Below are positions 27,264-37,485 of a DNA stretch of 64,000 bases, piece by piece (the stretch's first letter is position 1; each line of letters opens with the position of its first letter). The notes below the pieces were generated by a model. It saw only the letters and a program-made list of their open reading frames with translations, was not told the origin of the DNA and did not search any database. Source of the stretch: an uncultured Bacteroidota bacterium (GTDB taxonomy: Bacteria > Bacteroidota > Bacteroidia > Flavobacteriales > Flavobacteriaceae); the NCBI GenBank assembly GCA_902622575.1, contig CACNQJ010000001.1, positions 74,896 through 138,895 on the forward strand, in the 5' to 3' direction. The position numbers and the translations under genes are program-made.

Positions 27264-27848
27264 CTAATAAGACTTTTTTCCAATATAGTTCAAAATTTCT
27301 TCTCTTCCATATTTTGTCTTCGATGAGCTTATAAAATATTTATTGCTATAAAAATCACTAATTGCATCTATATATTTTTTGCAATGTACAGAAACCATAC
27401 TTTCTTTGATTTTATCCTTTTTAGTGAATATAATAATAAACTTCTTCCTTATCGATTGTAAAAAATTCATAAACTCAAGGTCTGCCTTTTGAATTTCATG
27501 ACGAATGTCAATTAAAAGAAAAATTTGACTTAATTGTTTTCTATTTTTAAAGTATAATTTATTAATCTCACTAATTTCAAATTTATTTTTCTTTGACAAC
27601 TTTGCATAGCCGTATCCTGGCAAGTCTACAAAATATAGCTTGTCATTCACCAAAAAATAATTGATTAGTTTTGTTTTACCGGGTGTTTTAGAAACTTTTG
27701 CAATACTTTTTCTGTTTAGAAGCATATTTAATATGCTCGATTTTCCTACATTAGACCTGCCTATAAATGCTACTTCAAAGAGTTTTGTTTTAGGGCAGTT
27801 TTCGTTGTCAGAACTACTCTTTTCAAATGAAACTTTATTGATTTTCAC
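27264..27848 (-). CDS. engB: Ribosome biogenesis GTPase YihA/YsxC (EngB)
   Basis: 194 residues. GTPase involved in 50S subunit assembly. G1 GRSNVGKSS near residue 31, G2 area SKTPGKTKLINYF, G3 VDLPGYGYAKLSK, G4 TKKDK and G5 SSSKTKYG. The length is typical of the single-domain family. It is downstream of the alpha/beta hydrolase gene by one base on the minus strand, so co-transcription from the promoter at 28639-28646 is expected. Confidence 0.95.
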   Translation of the reverse strand: MKINKVSFEKSSSDNENCPKTKLFEVAFIGRSNVGKSSILNMLLNRKSIAKVSKTPGKTKLINYFLVNDKLYFVDLPGYGYAKLSKKNKFEISEINKLYFKNRKQLSQIFLLIDIRHEIQKADLEFMNFLQSIRKKFIIIFTKKDKIKESMVSVHCKKYIDAISDFYSNKYFISSSKTKYGREEILNYIGKKSY

Positions 27849-27849
27849 T

Positions 27850-28611
27850 TTACAAATTTTTTCTCTTTAGCCATTTTTCTAAAATAGAATTAAATTTTTT
27901 TGGATGTTCCATCATTGGAGCATGTCCACATTTTTTAATCCAGAAGAGCTCGGATTTTGGCAATAATTTATCAAATTCATCAGCGACATCAGGTGGAGTT
28001 ACAGAATCATTTGATCCCCAGATTATTGCCGTTTCAACATTTATTTTGGGTAAATCATTTGACATGTTGTGTCTTATCGCACTCTTTGCCATTGCTAATA
28101 TTTTTATTAATTTTTTTCTATCATTAACAGTTTTATATACTTCATCAACAATTTTTTTAGTAGCAACTTTCGGGCTAAAAAATACAGCTTCTGTTCTTTC
28201 TTTTATGTAACTATAGTCTTCTCTTTTTGGATAAGAATCACCCATAGAATTTTCATAAAGTCCTGAACTTCCCGTTAAAACCAAACCTTTAATCAATTTT
28301 GGATATAATTTTGAAAAAATCAAACCAACATGCCCACCAAGTGAATTTCCTAGTATAACAACATCTTCAAGTTTTTTAAATTTTATAAAATTGTATACAA
28401 ACTTTGCAAAGAACTTTACGTTTGTATTAATTAAGCTAGAACTGTAAACCGGAAGTTCTGGTGCAATAACCTGATAACCATTTTTTGGAAAATAATCAAA
28501 AACCCCATCAAAATTACTTAATCCACCCATTAATCCATGTAATATTAAAATCGGTCTACCCGAACCTACAGATAAATATTTGAAGCCATTCTCAGAGATG
28601 GATTTACTCAT
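27850..28611 (-). CDS. Alpha/beta hydrolase
   Basis: 253 residues. Alpha/beta hydrolase fold with LHGLMGG oxyanion segment, nucleophile elbow GNSLGGH (Ser of GxSxG), Asp in WGSNDSVTPPDVA and the catalytic His in CGHAPMMEHP. All three catalytic residues are therefore present. No signal peptide, so cytoplasmic. The gene regularly sits between engB and mraZ in Flavobacteriia; substrate unknown. Confidence 0.9.
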   Translation of the reverse strand: MSKSISENGFKYLSVGSGRPILILHGLMGGLSNFDGVFDYFPKNGYQVIAPELPVYSSSLINTNVKFFAKFVYNFIKFKKLEDVVILGNSLGGHVGLIFSKLYPKLIKGLVLTGSSGLYENSMGDSYPKREDYSYIKERTEAVFFSPKVATKKIVDEVYKTVNDRKKLIKILAMAKSAIRHNMSNDLPKINVETAIIWGSNDSVTPPDVADEFDKLLPKSELFWIKKCGHAPMMEHPKKFNSILEKWLKRKNL

Positions 28612-28638
28612 TTTAAAAAAATAATTCTCTTACACAAA

Positions 28639-28646
28639 CAAATATA
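28639..28646 (-). promoter_or_regulatory. Putative -7 box (TATATTTG) for the hydrolase-engB operon
   Basis: Minus-strand TATATTTG, an exact TAnnTTTG match 27 bases upstream of the hydrolase start. It lies in the 222-base region that also carries the mraZ promoter on the other strand. Confidence 0.45.
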
Positions 28647-28770
28647 TAGAATTCATTTTGATGAAAATTGTTTTTTATTGGATGAATTTAAACTCACATT
28701 AACATTATAAAAATCTGATAACCAGTAAAATAAATGGTTTTGTATTATCAATATGAAAAATTATTAACAA

Positions 28771-28800
28771 TGTGGTAAAATGTGGTAAAATGTGGTAAAA
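28771..28800 (+). repeat. Three tandem 10-bp repeats, likely MraZ operator
   Basis: TGTGGTAAAA occurs three times in exact tandem at 28771, 28781 and 28791. MraZ proteins of other phyla bind short G-rich direct repeats at 10-bp period in their own promoter (TGGGN in E. coli, AAAGTGG-like in Mycoplasma). The core here, GTGG at 10-bp spacing, fits. The array ends 6 bases before the -7 box, so it covers the -33 region and bound MraZ would block polymerase or compete with it. Confidence 0.75.
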
Positions 28801-28806
28801 TTTCAA

Positions 28807-28814
28807 TATATTTG
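28807..28814 (+). promoter_or_regulatory. Putative -7 box (TATATTTG) of the dcw cluster
   Basis: TATATTTG matches TAnnTTTG and ends 19 bases before the mraZ ATG. The -33 position falls inside the GTGG repeats and has no TTG, so the promoter may depend on the -7 element or on another factor. Confidence 0.55.
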
Positions 28815-28833
28815 ATTATAGCGCTAATCAGAT

Positions 28834-29298
28834 ATGGTTAATCTAATCGGAACATACGAGTGTACTGTTGACAATAAGGGAAGAATTATGATACCTGCTC
28901 AGTTGAAAAAGCAACTTGACGGCGTCACTTCAGATCCTTTTATAATTAAAAGATCTGTCTTTCAAAACTGTTTAGAGTTATTCCCTTTTAGTGAATGGAA
29001 ATTAATGATGGACAAGGTGAATAAACTTAATCGTTTTATAAAAAAGAATAATGATTTCATCCGTATGTACACCGCTGGTGTGAAGAGTGTTGATTTAGAT
29101 TCAAATGGGAGAATTCTAATTCCAAGGGATCTAATAACAATTTCTAAACTTAAAAAACATGTCGTTTTATCATCTTCAATAAATATAATTGAGGTATGGG
29201 ATAAAGATGAGTATGAGAAAAACATTAATGATCCAAAAATTGATTTTGCAAAATTAACAGAGGATGTTATGGGTAATGATAATGAAAATGTATCATAA
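28834..29298 (+). CDS. mraZ: Transcriptional regulator MraZ
   Basis: 154 residues. Two SpoVT/AbrB-like repeats: residues 1-75 with IGTYECTVDNKGRIMIPAQLKKQL and residues 80-150 with KSVDLDSNGRILIPRDLITISKL. MraZ forms ring oligomers and represses the dcw promoter by binding direct repeats, which are visible at 28771-28800. First gene of the cell wall/division cluster and overlapping the start of rsmH, so the regulator and its targets share one transcript. Confidence 0.95.
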   Translation: MVNLIGTYECTVDNKGRIMIPAQLKKQLDGVTSDPFIIKRSVFQNCLELFPFSEWKLMMDKVNKLNRFIKKNNDFIRMYTAGVKSVDLDSNGRILIPRDLITISKLKKHVVLSSSINIIEVWDKDEYEKNINDPKIDFAKLTEDVMGNDNENVS

Positions 29299-30178
29299 TC
29301 CTGTTCTGCTGGAGGAAACAATTGATAGTTTAGAAATTAAAGAGAGTGGTGTTTATGTTGATCTGACTTTTGGTGGAGGGGGACATTCAAATGAGATTTT
29401 AAAAAGGTTAAGTAGTAAAGGAAAATTAATTGCGTTTGATAGCGATATGGATGCTGAGGATAATCTCATTGATGATTCTCGATTTACATTTTTAAGACAA
29501 AATTTTATCTATTTGATGCAAAACTTAAACTTTCTAAAAATAAATGCAGTTGATGGAATAGTTGCTGATTTAGGAGTGTCATCATATCAATTAGACAAAG
29601 AGCAAAGAGGGTTTTCTTACAACAGCAATTTTGACTTAGATATGAGAATGGATAGGCATCAGGAAACAGATGCAATTAAAATTTTAAATACTTACAATGA
29701 GAAAAGTTTAGCTGATTTATTTTTTAAAAATGGGGATCTCAAAAACTCAAGAACCATCTCAAAACTCATATGTGATTACAGAAAAAAAATTAAAATAAAA
29801 AGCTCGAAACAACTTAATGAATCTTTAAAATCATTGCTCAGCAAAGGCTATGAAAATAAATTTTTAGCCAGAGTCTATCAATCAATCAGGATTGAAGTTA
29901 ATAATGAAATTGATTCTTTAAAAAAATTATTAATTCAGATTCCTGCATTACTAAAGAAAAATGGAATTGTATCAATTATCACATATCATTCAATTGAAGA
30001 TAGGTTAGTAAAAAGATTTTTTAAAAATGGTTGTTTTGACAATGAACCGGTTAAAGATAATTTCGGAAATAAAAAAATAGTCTTTAAAACCACAAAGTTT
30101 ATTTCACCCAAAAAATCAGAGCTGAAAAAAAATTCAAGATCTAGAAGTGCAAAATTAAGAACAGCAAAGTTAATATGA
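29282..30178 (+). CDS. rsmH: 16S rRNA (cytosine(1402)-N(4))-methyltransferase
   Basis: 298 residues from the ATG at 29282 (next ATG 29288); the open frame extends to 29264 but family proteins begin at about MYHNPVLLEE. SAM-binding DLTFGGGGHSNEIL, DGIVADLGVSSYQLDKEQRGFSY, DLDMRMD and the C-terminal SYHSIEDRLVKRFF region (here TYHSIEDRLVKRFF) identify it. The start overlaps mraZ by 17 bases and its stop overlaps the ftsL-like gene by four. Methylates N4 of C1402 in the P site of 16S rRNA. Confidence 0.95.
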   Translation: MKMYHNPVLLEETIDSLEIKESGVYVDLTFGGGGHSNEILKRLSSKGKLIAFDSDMDAEDNLIDDSRFTFLRQNFIYLMQNLNFLKINAVDGIVADLGVSSYQLDKEQRGFSYNSNFDLDMRMDRHQETDAIKILNTYNEKSLADLFFKNGDLKNSRTISKLICDYRKKIKIKSSKQLNESLKSLLSKGYENKFLARVYQSIRIEVNNEIDSLKKLLIQIPALLKKNGIVSIITYHSIEDRLVKRFFKNGCFDNEPVKDNFGNKKIVFKTTKFISPKKSELKKNSRSRSAKLRTAKLI

Positions 30179-30489
30179 GAAATAAAATAATTGACATTAT
30201 AGCTGGAAAGTTTATCCTTGAAAAAACCAATACCAAAACAGTCAGATTTATTCTTTTTATTTTCTTTTTAGCAATTGTAATGATTTATTCATCGCACAGT
30301 GTTGACAGGAAAATTTATGATATAAATAAATTAACTAATGAATTAAGCAGCGTTGAAAGCAGTTATCTGAAAACTAGAAAGGAGTTGATGAGCTCTAAAA
30401 TGGAATCTTCGATCAGATTTAAATTATCGGATAAACAAATTAAACCTTCTTTAAATCCACCTACAAAAATTTTGATTAGTAATGAATAA
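30175..30489 (+). CDS. ftsL: FtsL-like cell division protein
   Basis: 104 residues: a short cytoplasmic N-terminus, one hydrophobic helix at about residues 25-43 (FILFIFFLAIVMIYS), then a coiled-coil-like segment (DINKLTNELSSVESSYLKTRKELM). This bitopic topology and the position between rsmH and ftsI are those of FtsL, which with FtsQ and FtsB links FtsZ to septal wall synthesis. Sequence similarity in the family is weak, so the call rests on topology and place. Overlaps neighbours on both sides. Confidence 0.85.
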   Translation: MRNKIIDIIAGKFILEKTNTKTVRFILFIFFLAIVMIYSSHSVDRKIYDINKLTNELSSVESSYLKTRKELMSSKMESSIRFKLSDKQIKPSLNPPTKILISNE

Positions 30490-32317
30490 TAATAACAATG
30501 ATTTTTTGTGGAGATTGTATTTAGTGTCATTTGTTATGCTATTTTTTGGATTGGGTATCGGTTATAAATTATTTCATTTGCAATTTGTTGATGGGGATAA
30601 GTACAGAAAAATTGCACAAGAAAAATCCTTAAAAAGTTTTGTTATTAATCCTGTTAGAGGAAATATTTTTTCGGAGGATGGTAGCCTATTGGCAACATCA
30701 ACAACTAAATTTGACGTCTTCTTTGATTCTAAAACTGTCTCAAGTAAAATTTTTGAATCTGAGGTTAAATCCCTATCAGTTGAACTATCAGAGATTGCTG
30801 GTGATGATAGTGAAAAATGGCTTGAATATTTGCTAAAAGCAAGAAAAGATAATAATAGGTATCTACCCATTATCAAAAATATAGAAAAAGATAAGGTGGA
30901 TAAAATCAAACAACTTTCAATACTAAAATATGGTTCAATTAGGGGAGGTCTTATTATTGAAGATAAAATTAAGAGAGAGTATCCTCTTGGCAAAGTAGCT
31001 GAAAGAACAATTGGATATGAAAGAATTGATAAAAATGGAAATTATTGGGGTGTTGGTCTAGAACACGCATACGGTTCATTTCTCAGAGGAAAAAATGGTA
31101 AGATGACTAAAAGAAAAATTTCAAATGGTCAGTGGAAAGTAATCGAGAGCAATTTAAATAAAGATCCTATTGACGGTTTAGATATTAAAACAACCCTAAA
31201 TACTTACATGCAAGATATAGTTCATGACTATCTATTAGAGCAAACTGAAAAGTTTGAAGCTGACCATTCATCAGCAGTATTAATGGATGTAAAAACTGGG
31301 AAAATTAGGGCAATATCAAATTTTGGAAGAACAGAGAAGGGAAAATACTATGAGAAGCTTAATTATGCAGTAGGAGAATCTATAGAACCAGGCTCTACTT
31401 TCAAATTAATGACAATGATAGCTGCTCTTGAGGATCAAGTTATTGATACTCTTCAAATGATTGATACAGAAAAAGGTGAAATTGATTTTTATGGTTACAA
31501 GGTAAGGGATTCTAAAAAGGGTGGATATGGTCAAATCAATGCAATGGATATTTTCAGACACTCTTCTAATACAGGAATTGTTAAAATAATTACTGAAGCA
31601 TACAAAAAACAATCTGAAAAGTTTGTTGATAGGCTTTTTAATATGGGTCTAAATAATTCACTTAATATTGAAATTAAAGGTGAGCCAATGCCAAAAATAC
31701 CTCATCCGTCTGACCCTGACTGGAGTGGTTTGTCTCTGCCTTGGATGTCATATGGTTATGGTATTTCTTTAACACCTCTACAAATATTATCATTTTATAA
31801 TGCTGTCGCCAATAATGGAATAATGGTTAAGCCAACTTTTTTTGAAAGTGCGGAGAAATTAGGTTCAGCTCAAAAAAATAATTTTAAAAGACAAATACTA
31901 AATCCCTCAATTTGTTCGGCTAAAACTTTGTCAATTGTAAAAAAGATGCTATATGATGTAGTGCATCATGAAAATGGGACAGCAAAAAATATAAGATCAG
32001 ATATCATTAATATAGCTGGCAAAACAGGTACCGCTCAAGTTGGATATGTAGAAAATGAGTTAGATTATATTTCGAGTTTTGTAGGTTATTTTCCAGCTGA
32101 AAATCCCAAGTATTCTTGCATTATTGTAATAAATAAACCTAATAAAAATAAAGGGTACTATGGATCTGATGTTGCTGCTCCTGTATTCAAAAGGATTGCT
32201 GAGAAAATATCATCTAGGTACCCAATAATTGAAAATTATATTTATTCGGAAATCATAAAGAATGTTGAGTTAACACAAATAGAAGATAATAAAAGAACAA
32301 ATAAAACAAATTCATAA
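30482..32317 (+). CDS. ftsI: Septal peptidoglycan transpeptidase (PBP3-like)
   Basis: 611 residues. Class B penicillin-binding protein: N-terminal membrane helix (about 12-32), dimerisation domain to about 235, then transpeptidase with S305TFK, S361SN and K513TG. It crosslinks septal peptidoglycan with FtsW. The protein ends about 90 residues after KTG in a hydrophilic tail with no PASTA domain, whereas many flavobacterial FtsI proteins are longer and carry one. It overlaps ftsL by eight bases and shares a base with the murE start. Confidence 0.95.
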   Translation: MNNNNNDFLWRLYLVSFVMLFFGLGIGYKLFHLQFVDGDKYRKIAQEKSLKSFVINPVRGNIFSEDGSLLATSTTKFDVFFDSKTVSSKIFESEVKSLSVELSEIAGDDSEKWLEYLLKARKDNNRYLPIIKNIEKDKVDKIKQLSILKYGSIRGGLIIEDKIKREYPLGKVAERTIGYERIDKNGNYWGVGLEHAYGSFLRGKNGKMTKRKISNGQWKVIESNLNKDPIDGLDIKTTLNTYMQDIVHDYLLEQTEKFEADHSSAVLMDVKTGKIRAISNFGRTEKGKYYEKLNYAVGESIEPGSTFKLMTMIAALEDQVIDTLQMIDTEKGEIDFYGYKVRDSKKGGYGQINAMDIFRHSSNTGIVKIITEAYKKQSEKFVDRLFNMGLNNSLNIEIKGEPMPKIPHPSDPDWSGLSLPWMSYGYGISLTPLQILSFYNAVANNGIMVKPTFFESAEKLGSAQKNNFKRQILNPSICSAKTLSIVKKMLYDVVHHENGTAKNIRSDIINIAGKTGTAQVGYVENELDYISSFVGYFPAENPKYSCIIVINKPNKNKGYYGSDVAAPVFKRIAEKISSRYPIIENYIYSEIIKNVELTQIEDNKRTNKTNS

Positions 32318-33771
32318 TGCAACTAATTGAATTAATTAAAAATATTGAATTTACAGATATAAAAGGTAATAATGATATTGAAATTAATAAAGTTTCCAAG
32401 AATTCAAATGAAATAGCTGATGGAGATTTATTTGTAGCCATTGAAGGTTCAAATTTTGATGGACACGATTTTATTATTGATGCTATTGAAAAAGGTGCAA
32501 AATGCATTTTATGTGAAAAAAATGAATACCTGGCTAATGATGAAATAACTTATGTTTTTACAAACTGTTCTAAAGAAGCGTATGCAAAGGTTTGCTCTAA
32601 TTATTTTGACAATCCAAGCAAAAAATTAAATCTGGTTGGGATAACAGGCACAAATGGAAAAACAACAACAGCAAATTTGCTATATCAAATGTTTAGTATA
32701 AATAACATCAAATCTGGCCTAATATCAACCAATGAGATAATTGTTAATTCAGAAACTTATAAAACTAAACTAACAACTCCAGACTCATTTGATCTAAATT
32801 TTTATTTAGATAAAATGGTGGATCGTGGTGTCCGTTTTTGTTTTATGGAAGTTTCATCTCACTCAATTGATCAAAGAAGAATAGCTGGCTTAAAGTTTGA
32901 GTTGGCCATTTTCACAAATATTACTCATGATCATTTAAATTATCATAAAACATTTAAAAACTACTTGAATGTTAAAAAAAGATTCTTTGATGATTTGGAT
33001 AAAGATTGCATGTCACTTATAAATTTAGATGATAAGAATGCAAAGTACATATCACAAAATACCGACTCAAAAGTATTTGGACTGTCTATAATGAATAATG
33101 GTGATTTTAAATTAAAAATTATTGAAAATAGTTTTTCAGGATTATTGATAAAAGTTGATCATAAGCTTATAAATACGCAACTAATAGGAAAGTTCAATGC
33201 ATATAATTTATTAACTGTTTTATCAGCATCTAAACTTCTTGGTCTTGAAAACAAAAAAATTTTTATAGGGTTAAGTATGCTTAAAAATCCTGAAGGCAGA
33301 TTTGATGTTATTAAAATTAATGAAGTTATTGGAATTGTTGATTATGCACATTCGCCGGATGCTCTTATGAATGTTTTAGAAACAATAGCAAACATTAAGC
33401 AAAAGGAAAATTCTATTGTTACAGTAGTTGGATGTGGTGGAGGAAGAGATAAGGAGAAAAGATTTAAAATGGGAAAAATTGCCTCCAAGTTGAGTCATAA
33501 AGTAATTTTTACCTCTGACAATCCAAGAGATGAAGATCCTAAATTGATTATCGAAGACATGCTCAAAGGAGTTGAAAAGGAAGACAGGACTAAAGTCATA
33601 TATGAATTAGACAGAAAAGAAGCTATTGTAAAAGCCTCAAAAATCGTTAAGCCTAAAGACATTTTATTAGTTGCAGGAAAAGGGCACGAGGATTTTCAAA
33701 TTATTAAATCTGAGAAAATAAAATTTAATGATAAAGATATTTTAAAAGAAACCTTGAAAATGGCAGTATAA
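32317..33771 (+). CDS. murE: UDP-MurNAc-L-Ala-D-Glu--meso-diaminopimelate ligase
   Basis: 484 residues. Adds the third residue to the peptidoglycan stem peptide. ATP-binding [15 protein letters not shown] near residue 110, HDHLNYHKT in the central domain, and the amino-acid-recognition motif DNPRDEDP near the C-terminus. DNPR specifies meso-diaminopimelate rather than lysine, so DAP-type murein is predicted. Starts at the last base of the ftsI stop and runs straight into mraY. murF is not next to it. Confidence 0.96.
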   Translation: MQLIELIKNIEFTDIKGNNDIEINKVSKNSNEIADGDLFVAIEGSNFDGHDFIIDAIEKGAKCILCEKNEYLANDEITYVFTNCSKEAYAKVCSNYFDNPSKKLNLVGITGTNGKTTTANLLYQMFSINNIKSGLISTNEIIVNSETYKTKLTTPDSFDLNFYLDKMVDRGVRFCFMEVSSHSIDQRRIAGLKFELAIFTNITHDHLNYHKTFKNYLNVKKRFFDDLDKDCMSLINLDDKNAKYISQNTDSKVFGLSIMNNGDFKLKIIENSFSGLLIKVDHKLINTQLIGKFNAYNLLTVLSASKLLGLENKKIFIGLSMLKNPEGRFDVIKINEVIGIVDYAHSPDALMNVLETIANIKQKENSIVTVVGCGGGRDKEKRFKMGKIASKLSHKVIFTSDNPRDEDPKLIIEDMLKGVEKEDRTKVIYELDRKEAIVKASKIVKPKDILLVAGKGHEDFQIIKSEKIKFNDKDILKETLKMAV

Positions 33772-34976
33772 TGTTTTATTATTTATTTGAATATCTAGAA
33801 AAAAATTATCAGCTTACCGGAGCAAGTTTATTTCAGTACTTATCATTTAGGTCGGCCATCACCTTCATTTTAGCTCTTATAATTTCTACAATATTTGGAA
33901 AAAAAATTATTCAATATCTCAAGTCAAAACAAATTGATGAAAATATAAGAACATTAGATCTTCCAGGTGAAGATGATAAAAAGGGAACCCCAACAATGGG
34001 TGGAATTATAATTATTTTATCAACGTTAATTCCTGTTTTATTATTTGCCGATTTTAAAAATATTTATATATCAATATTAATTATTACAACAATTTGGTTA
34101 GGTATTTTTGGATTTGTAGATGATTATATAAAAGTATTTAGAAAAAATAAGAAGGGACTAAAAGGTAGAATTAAAATACTAGCTCAAGTTATTCTTGGAC
34201 TATTTATAGGACTTACAGTATACTTTCATCCAGAGATAACAACGAGAGAAAATAACACAATTCCAAAAAACAAATTAGAATTACAAATTGAATCAAAGAA
34301 TGATAAAAACTTAAAAACAACAGTACCCTTTTTTAAAAATAATGAGCTTGATTATGTAAAAGTTTTCAAAATGAAATCAGATAATTATAATTGGATTCTT
34401 TATGTAATTATAATCACTTTTATAATTGTTTCACTATCAAATGGGACTAATCTTACAGATGGTTTAGATGGCCTAGCTGCAGGATCTTCATCAATAATAG
34501 TATTCACTTTAGGCATTTTTTCATGGATTTCTGGAAATATAATTTTTTCAGATTATTTAAATATCATGTATTTACCTGGAATTGGTGAAATTGTTGTATT
34601 TGTTGCAGCACTTCTGGGTGGTTTGATCGGCTTCCTATGGTATAATACATATCCAGCTCAAATTTTCATGGGTGATACAGGCAGTTTAACAGTTGGTGGG
34701 ATAATAGCAGTTATTGCTATACTTGTTCGTAAAGAGCTCATTTTACCAATTTTGTGCGGTGTTTTTTTAGTTGAGACATTATCAGTTATTATTCAAGTTA
34801 GTTACTTTAAGTATACAAAGAAAAAACTTGGTGTTGGGAAAAGAATTTTCCTTATGACACCAATTCACCATCATTTTCAAAAAAAAGGATACAGTGAGAG
34901 TAAAATTGTTGCAAGATTCTGGATAGTATCAATAATGTTAGCTATTCTATCATTAATAACATTAAAAATTAGATGA
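33771..34976 (+). CDS. mraY: Phospho-MurNAc-pentapeptide transferase
   Basis: 401 residues, about ten transmembrane helices. Moves phospho-MurNAc-pentapeptide to undecaprenyl phosphate to make lipid I. Catalytic motifs: [42 protein letters not shown] and [13 protein letters not shown]. An insertion of about 50 polar residues (roughly 155-205) separates helices in the first half, explaining the extra length over the 360-residue E. coli enzyme; such an insertion is typical in Bacteroidota. Overlaps murE by one base and murD by four. Confidence 0.96.
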   Translation: MFYYLFEYLEKNYQLTGASLFQYLSFRSAITFILALIISTIFGKKIIQYLKSKQIDENIRTLDLPGEDDKKGTPTMGGIIIILSTLIPVLLFADFKNIYISILIITTIWLGIFGFVDDYIKVFRKNKKGLKGRIKILAQVILGLFIGLTVYFHPEITTRENNTIPKNKLELQIESKNDKNLKTTVPFFKNNELDYVKVFKMKSDNYNWILYVIIITFIIVSLSNGTNLTDGLDGLAAGSSSIIVFTLGIFSWISGNIIFSDYLNIMYLPGIGEIVVFVAALLGGLIGFLWYNTYPAQIFMGDTGSLTVGGIIAVIAILVRKELILPILCGVFLVETLSVIIQVSYFKYTKKKLGVGKRIFLMTPIHHHFQKKGYSESKIVARFWIVSIMLAILSLITLKIR

Positions 34977-36322
34977 TAAAAACCAGAGACATAACAATAT
35001 TAGGTACAGGAATAAGTGGAATAGGTTCTGCAAAATTGGCTAAGAAATTGGGAATAAATGTTTTTATATCTGACAAAAATATAATCGAAAAGAATGTTAA
35101 AAAACATTTGATTAAAAATGAAATTGGCTATGAGGAAAACGGACATAATTTAAAAAGATTATTGAATCCTGATCAAGTTATAATTAGCCCAGGAATATCA
35201 TTCACTGAATTAAAAAATTCATTCCCAGAAATCAATGAAAACAAATTTATTTCGGAGATTGAATTTGCTAGTAGACATACTGACGCTTTTATAATTGCAG
35301 TAACAGGTTCTAATGGAAAAACAACAACAGCTAGCCTAATATACCATTTACTTAAGGAAAGTGGATTTAACGTTGGCTTGGCAGGTAATGTTGGAGTTAG
35401 CTTTGCAGAGTCTGTTTGTGATTTTTCTTATGATTATTACGTTTTAGAAGTAAGTAGTTTTCAGCTGGATCACATAACAAATTTTAAACCCAATATTTCT
35501 ATAATAACCAACATTACGCCAGATCATTTAGACAGGTATGATCAAAGTTTCCAAAATTATATCAACTCTAAATTTGGTATCGTAAAAAATCAAAAAAATG
35601 AAGATTACTTTATATACAATAGCAATTGTAAAGTTTCCAAAAAAATCTTCAAAACTATAAAAGTGAAGTCCAAAGTATTTTCATTTTCATTATCAAAAAA
35701 TGAAGATAAAAACACTCAGTTATTTATAGATCAAAATCATATTAATTCATTAATAAATAAAAAGAAGTTTATGTTAAGTACTAATAAAGTTCCAATAACA
35801 GGAATACACAATTTACAAAACTCTATGGCAGCAATAAGCGTTGCGCAAATATTGAAAATATCTAACAAAAAAATTAAAGAAAGCTTAAAAACTTTCAAGA
35901 GCATTCCACACAGGCTAGAACATTTTTTGACTATTCAAAAGGTTAAATATATCAATGACTCAAAAGCTACAAATGTTAATTCAGTTTTTTATGCATTAGA
36001 TTCATTTGATGACCCGATTATTTGGATTGCTGGTGGAGTTGATAAGGGAAATATTTATGATGACTTGATTCCACTTGTTAGTAATAAAGTTAAAGCAATT
36101 ATATGTCTAGGACAGGATAATAACAAACTAATTGATGTTTTTTCCTCATATACTGATGTGATAGTTAGTACAGATAATATTTCTGATGCAGTCTCCAGTG
36201 CTTATAAAATTTCTAAGCCTGGCGATGTTGTACTATTATCACCAGCTTGTGCAAGTTTTGATTTATTCAAAAGTTTTGAGGAAAGAGGTGATCAATTCAA
36301 AGAAGAGGTAAGAAAGTTATGA
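34973..36322 (+). CDS. murD: UDP-N-acetylmuramoylalanine--D-glutamate ligase
   Basis: 449 residues. Adds D-Glu to UDP-MurNAc-L-Ala in the cytoplasm. N-terminal Rossmann-like [22 protein letters not shown] loop [16 protein letters not shown] around residue 112, [20 protein letters not shown], and C-terminal [10 protein letters not shown] and IAGGVDKG. All expected Mur ligase residues are present. Four-base overlaps with both mraY and ftsW. Confidence 0.96.
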   Translation: MIKTRDITILGTGISGIGSAKLAKKLGINVFISDKNIIEKNVKKHLIKNEIGYEENGHNLKRLLNPDQVIISPGISFTELKNSFPEINENKFISEIEFASRHTDAFIIAVTGSNGKTTTASLIYHLLKESGFNVGLAGNVGVSFAESVCDFSYDYYVLEVSSFQLDHITNFKPNISIITNITPDHLDRYDQSFQNYINSKFGIVKNQKNEDYFIYNSNCKVSKKIFKTIKVKSKVFSFSLSKNEDKNTQLFIDQNHINSLINKKKFMLSTNKVPITGIHNLQNSMAAISVAQILKISNKKIKESLKTFKSIPHRLEHFLTIQKVKYINDSKATNVNSVFYALDSFDDPIIWIAGGVDKGNIYDDLIPLVSNKVKAIICLGQDNNKLIDVFSSYTDVIVSTDNISDAVSSAYKISKPGDVVLLSPACASFDLFKSFEERGDQFKEEVRKL

Positions 36323-37485
36323 GTTTTATTGGTAATTTAAGAGGAGATAAAATTATATGGATAGTTGTCTTATCACTATCTATATTTTCTTTTTTACCAG
36401 TTTATAGTGCAAGCTCAAATTTTGGAGTTAATCTCATTTTTTCAAGTGTATTTAAACATGTTGCAATAATATTTATCGGTGTTTTGATAATGTATGCAAC
36501 CCATCTTATTAATTATAAATACTTGAGGGGGTTATCACTTATAGTTTTGCCACTCGCAATTCTCTTACTATTGATAACGGCAATGCAGGGAAATGAGATT
36601 GATGGTGCCAATGCAAGTAGATGGATAAGTATCCCATTAATTAATATTTCATTTCAACCATCATCAATTGCTTCAATTTTTCTACTTATATATTTATCAA
36701 ATTATATTTCAAAAAAACATGAAAAAAAAATTGAATTTAAAGACTCTTTAATAAAACTATGGATGCCAATCATCTTGGTGGTGATGTTGGTATTGCCATC
36801 AAATTTCTCTACAGCTTTCATGATTTTCACTTTATGTTTAATACTGATTTTTATAGGGCAATACCCAATAAAAAAAATTATTACAATTATTTTTTCAATA
36901 ATCATTTTAACAACCACATTTATTGGTGTTTCTCAAAAATATCCAGAAATGTTACCAAATCGACTAGATACATGGTCAAACAGGATTGAAAATTTTATCA
37001 ATCCTTCCATAGATAATGATTCAAATTACCAAATAAATAGGGCAAAGGCTGCAATAGCCACTGGTTCACTATTTGGTGTAGGAGCCGGAAAAAGTTCAAT
37101 GAAATATATTTTACCACAGAGTACATCAGATTTTATTTTTTCAATTATAACTGAGGAATATGGCCTTTTCGTATCAATTATAATTTTGTTGCTGTATATA
37201 ATTCTACTTTTTAGGATCGTAATTATATCTCATAAATCTAAAAACTTATTTGGTAAGTTACTCTCTTTAGCGGTTGGATTACCAATTGTATTTCAAGCAT
37301 TAATAAATATGGGTGTAGCAGTACAATTATTTCCTGTAACAGGTCAACCATTGCCTCTAATTAGTACGGGTGGGACATCAATTTGGATGACTTTCTTTGC
37401 TTTTGGAGTTCTATTAAGTATTAGTAGAAATAATAAAGTAATGGTTGAGGAAACTAATATAAACGAATTGAATGATGAATTATAA
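36319..37485 (+). CDS. ftsW: Septal peptidoglycan glycosyltransferase FtsW
   Basis: 388 residues, about ten transmembrane helices of the SEDS family. Polymerises lipid II at the septum together with FtsI. Motifs: DGANASRWISIP (the conserved loop that normally reads GArRWI), QINRAKAAIATGSLFGVGAGKS, FIFSIITEEYGL with the key acidic residue, and FPVTGQPLPLISTGGTS near the end. Overlaps murD by four bases and murG by 14. Confidence 0.95.
   Translation: MSFIGNLRGDKIIWIVVLSLSIFSFLPVYSASSNFGVNLIFSSVFKHVAIIFIGVLIMYATHLINYKYLRGLSLIVLPLAILLLLITAMQGNEIDGANASRWISIPLINISFQPSSIASIFLLIYLSNYISKKHEKKIEFKDSLIKLWMPIILVVMLVLPSNFSTAFMIFTLCLILIFIGQYPIKKIITIIFSIIILTTTFIGVSQKYPEMLPNRLDTWSNRIENFINPSIDNDSNYQINRAKAAIATGSLFGVGAGKSSMKYILPQSTSDFIFSIITEEYGLFVSIIILLLYIILLFRIVIISHKSKNLFGKLLSLAVGLPIVFQALINMGVAVQLFPVTGQPLPLISTGGTSIWMTFFAFGVLLSISRNNKVMVEETNINELNDEL

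Noticed and set aside
28712..28736. AACCA/TGGTT inverted repeat upstream of the MraZ repeats
   Set aside because: Five base pairs with a ten-base loop, within chance expectation.
28814..28829. Imperfect palindrome GATT..AGCGCT..AATC before mraZ
   Set aside because: Only the six-base centre is symmetric without a bulge; not repeated elsewhere in the window, so not called as an operator.
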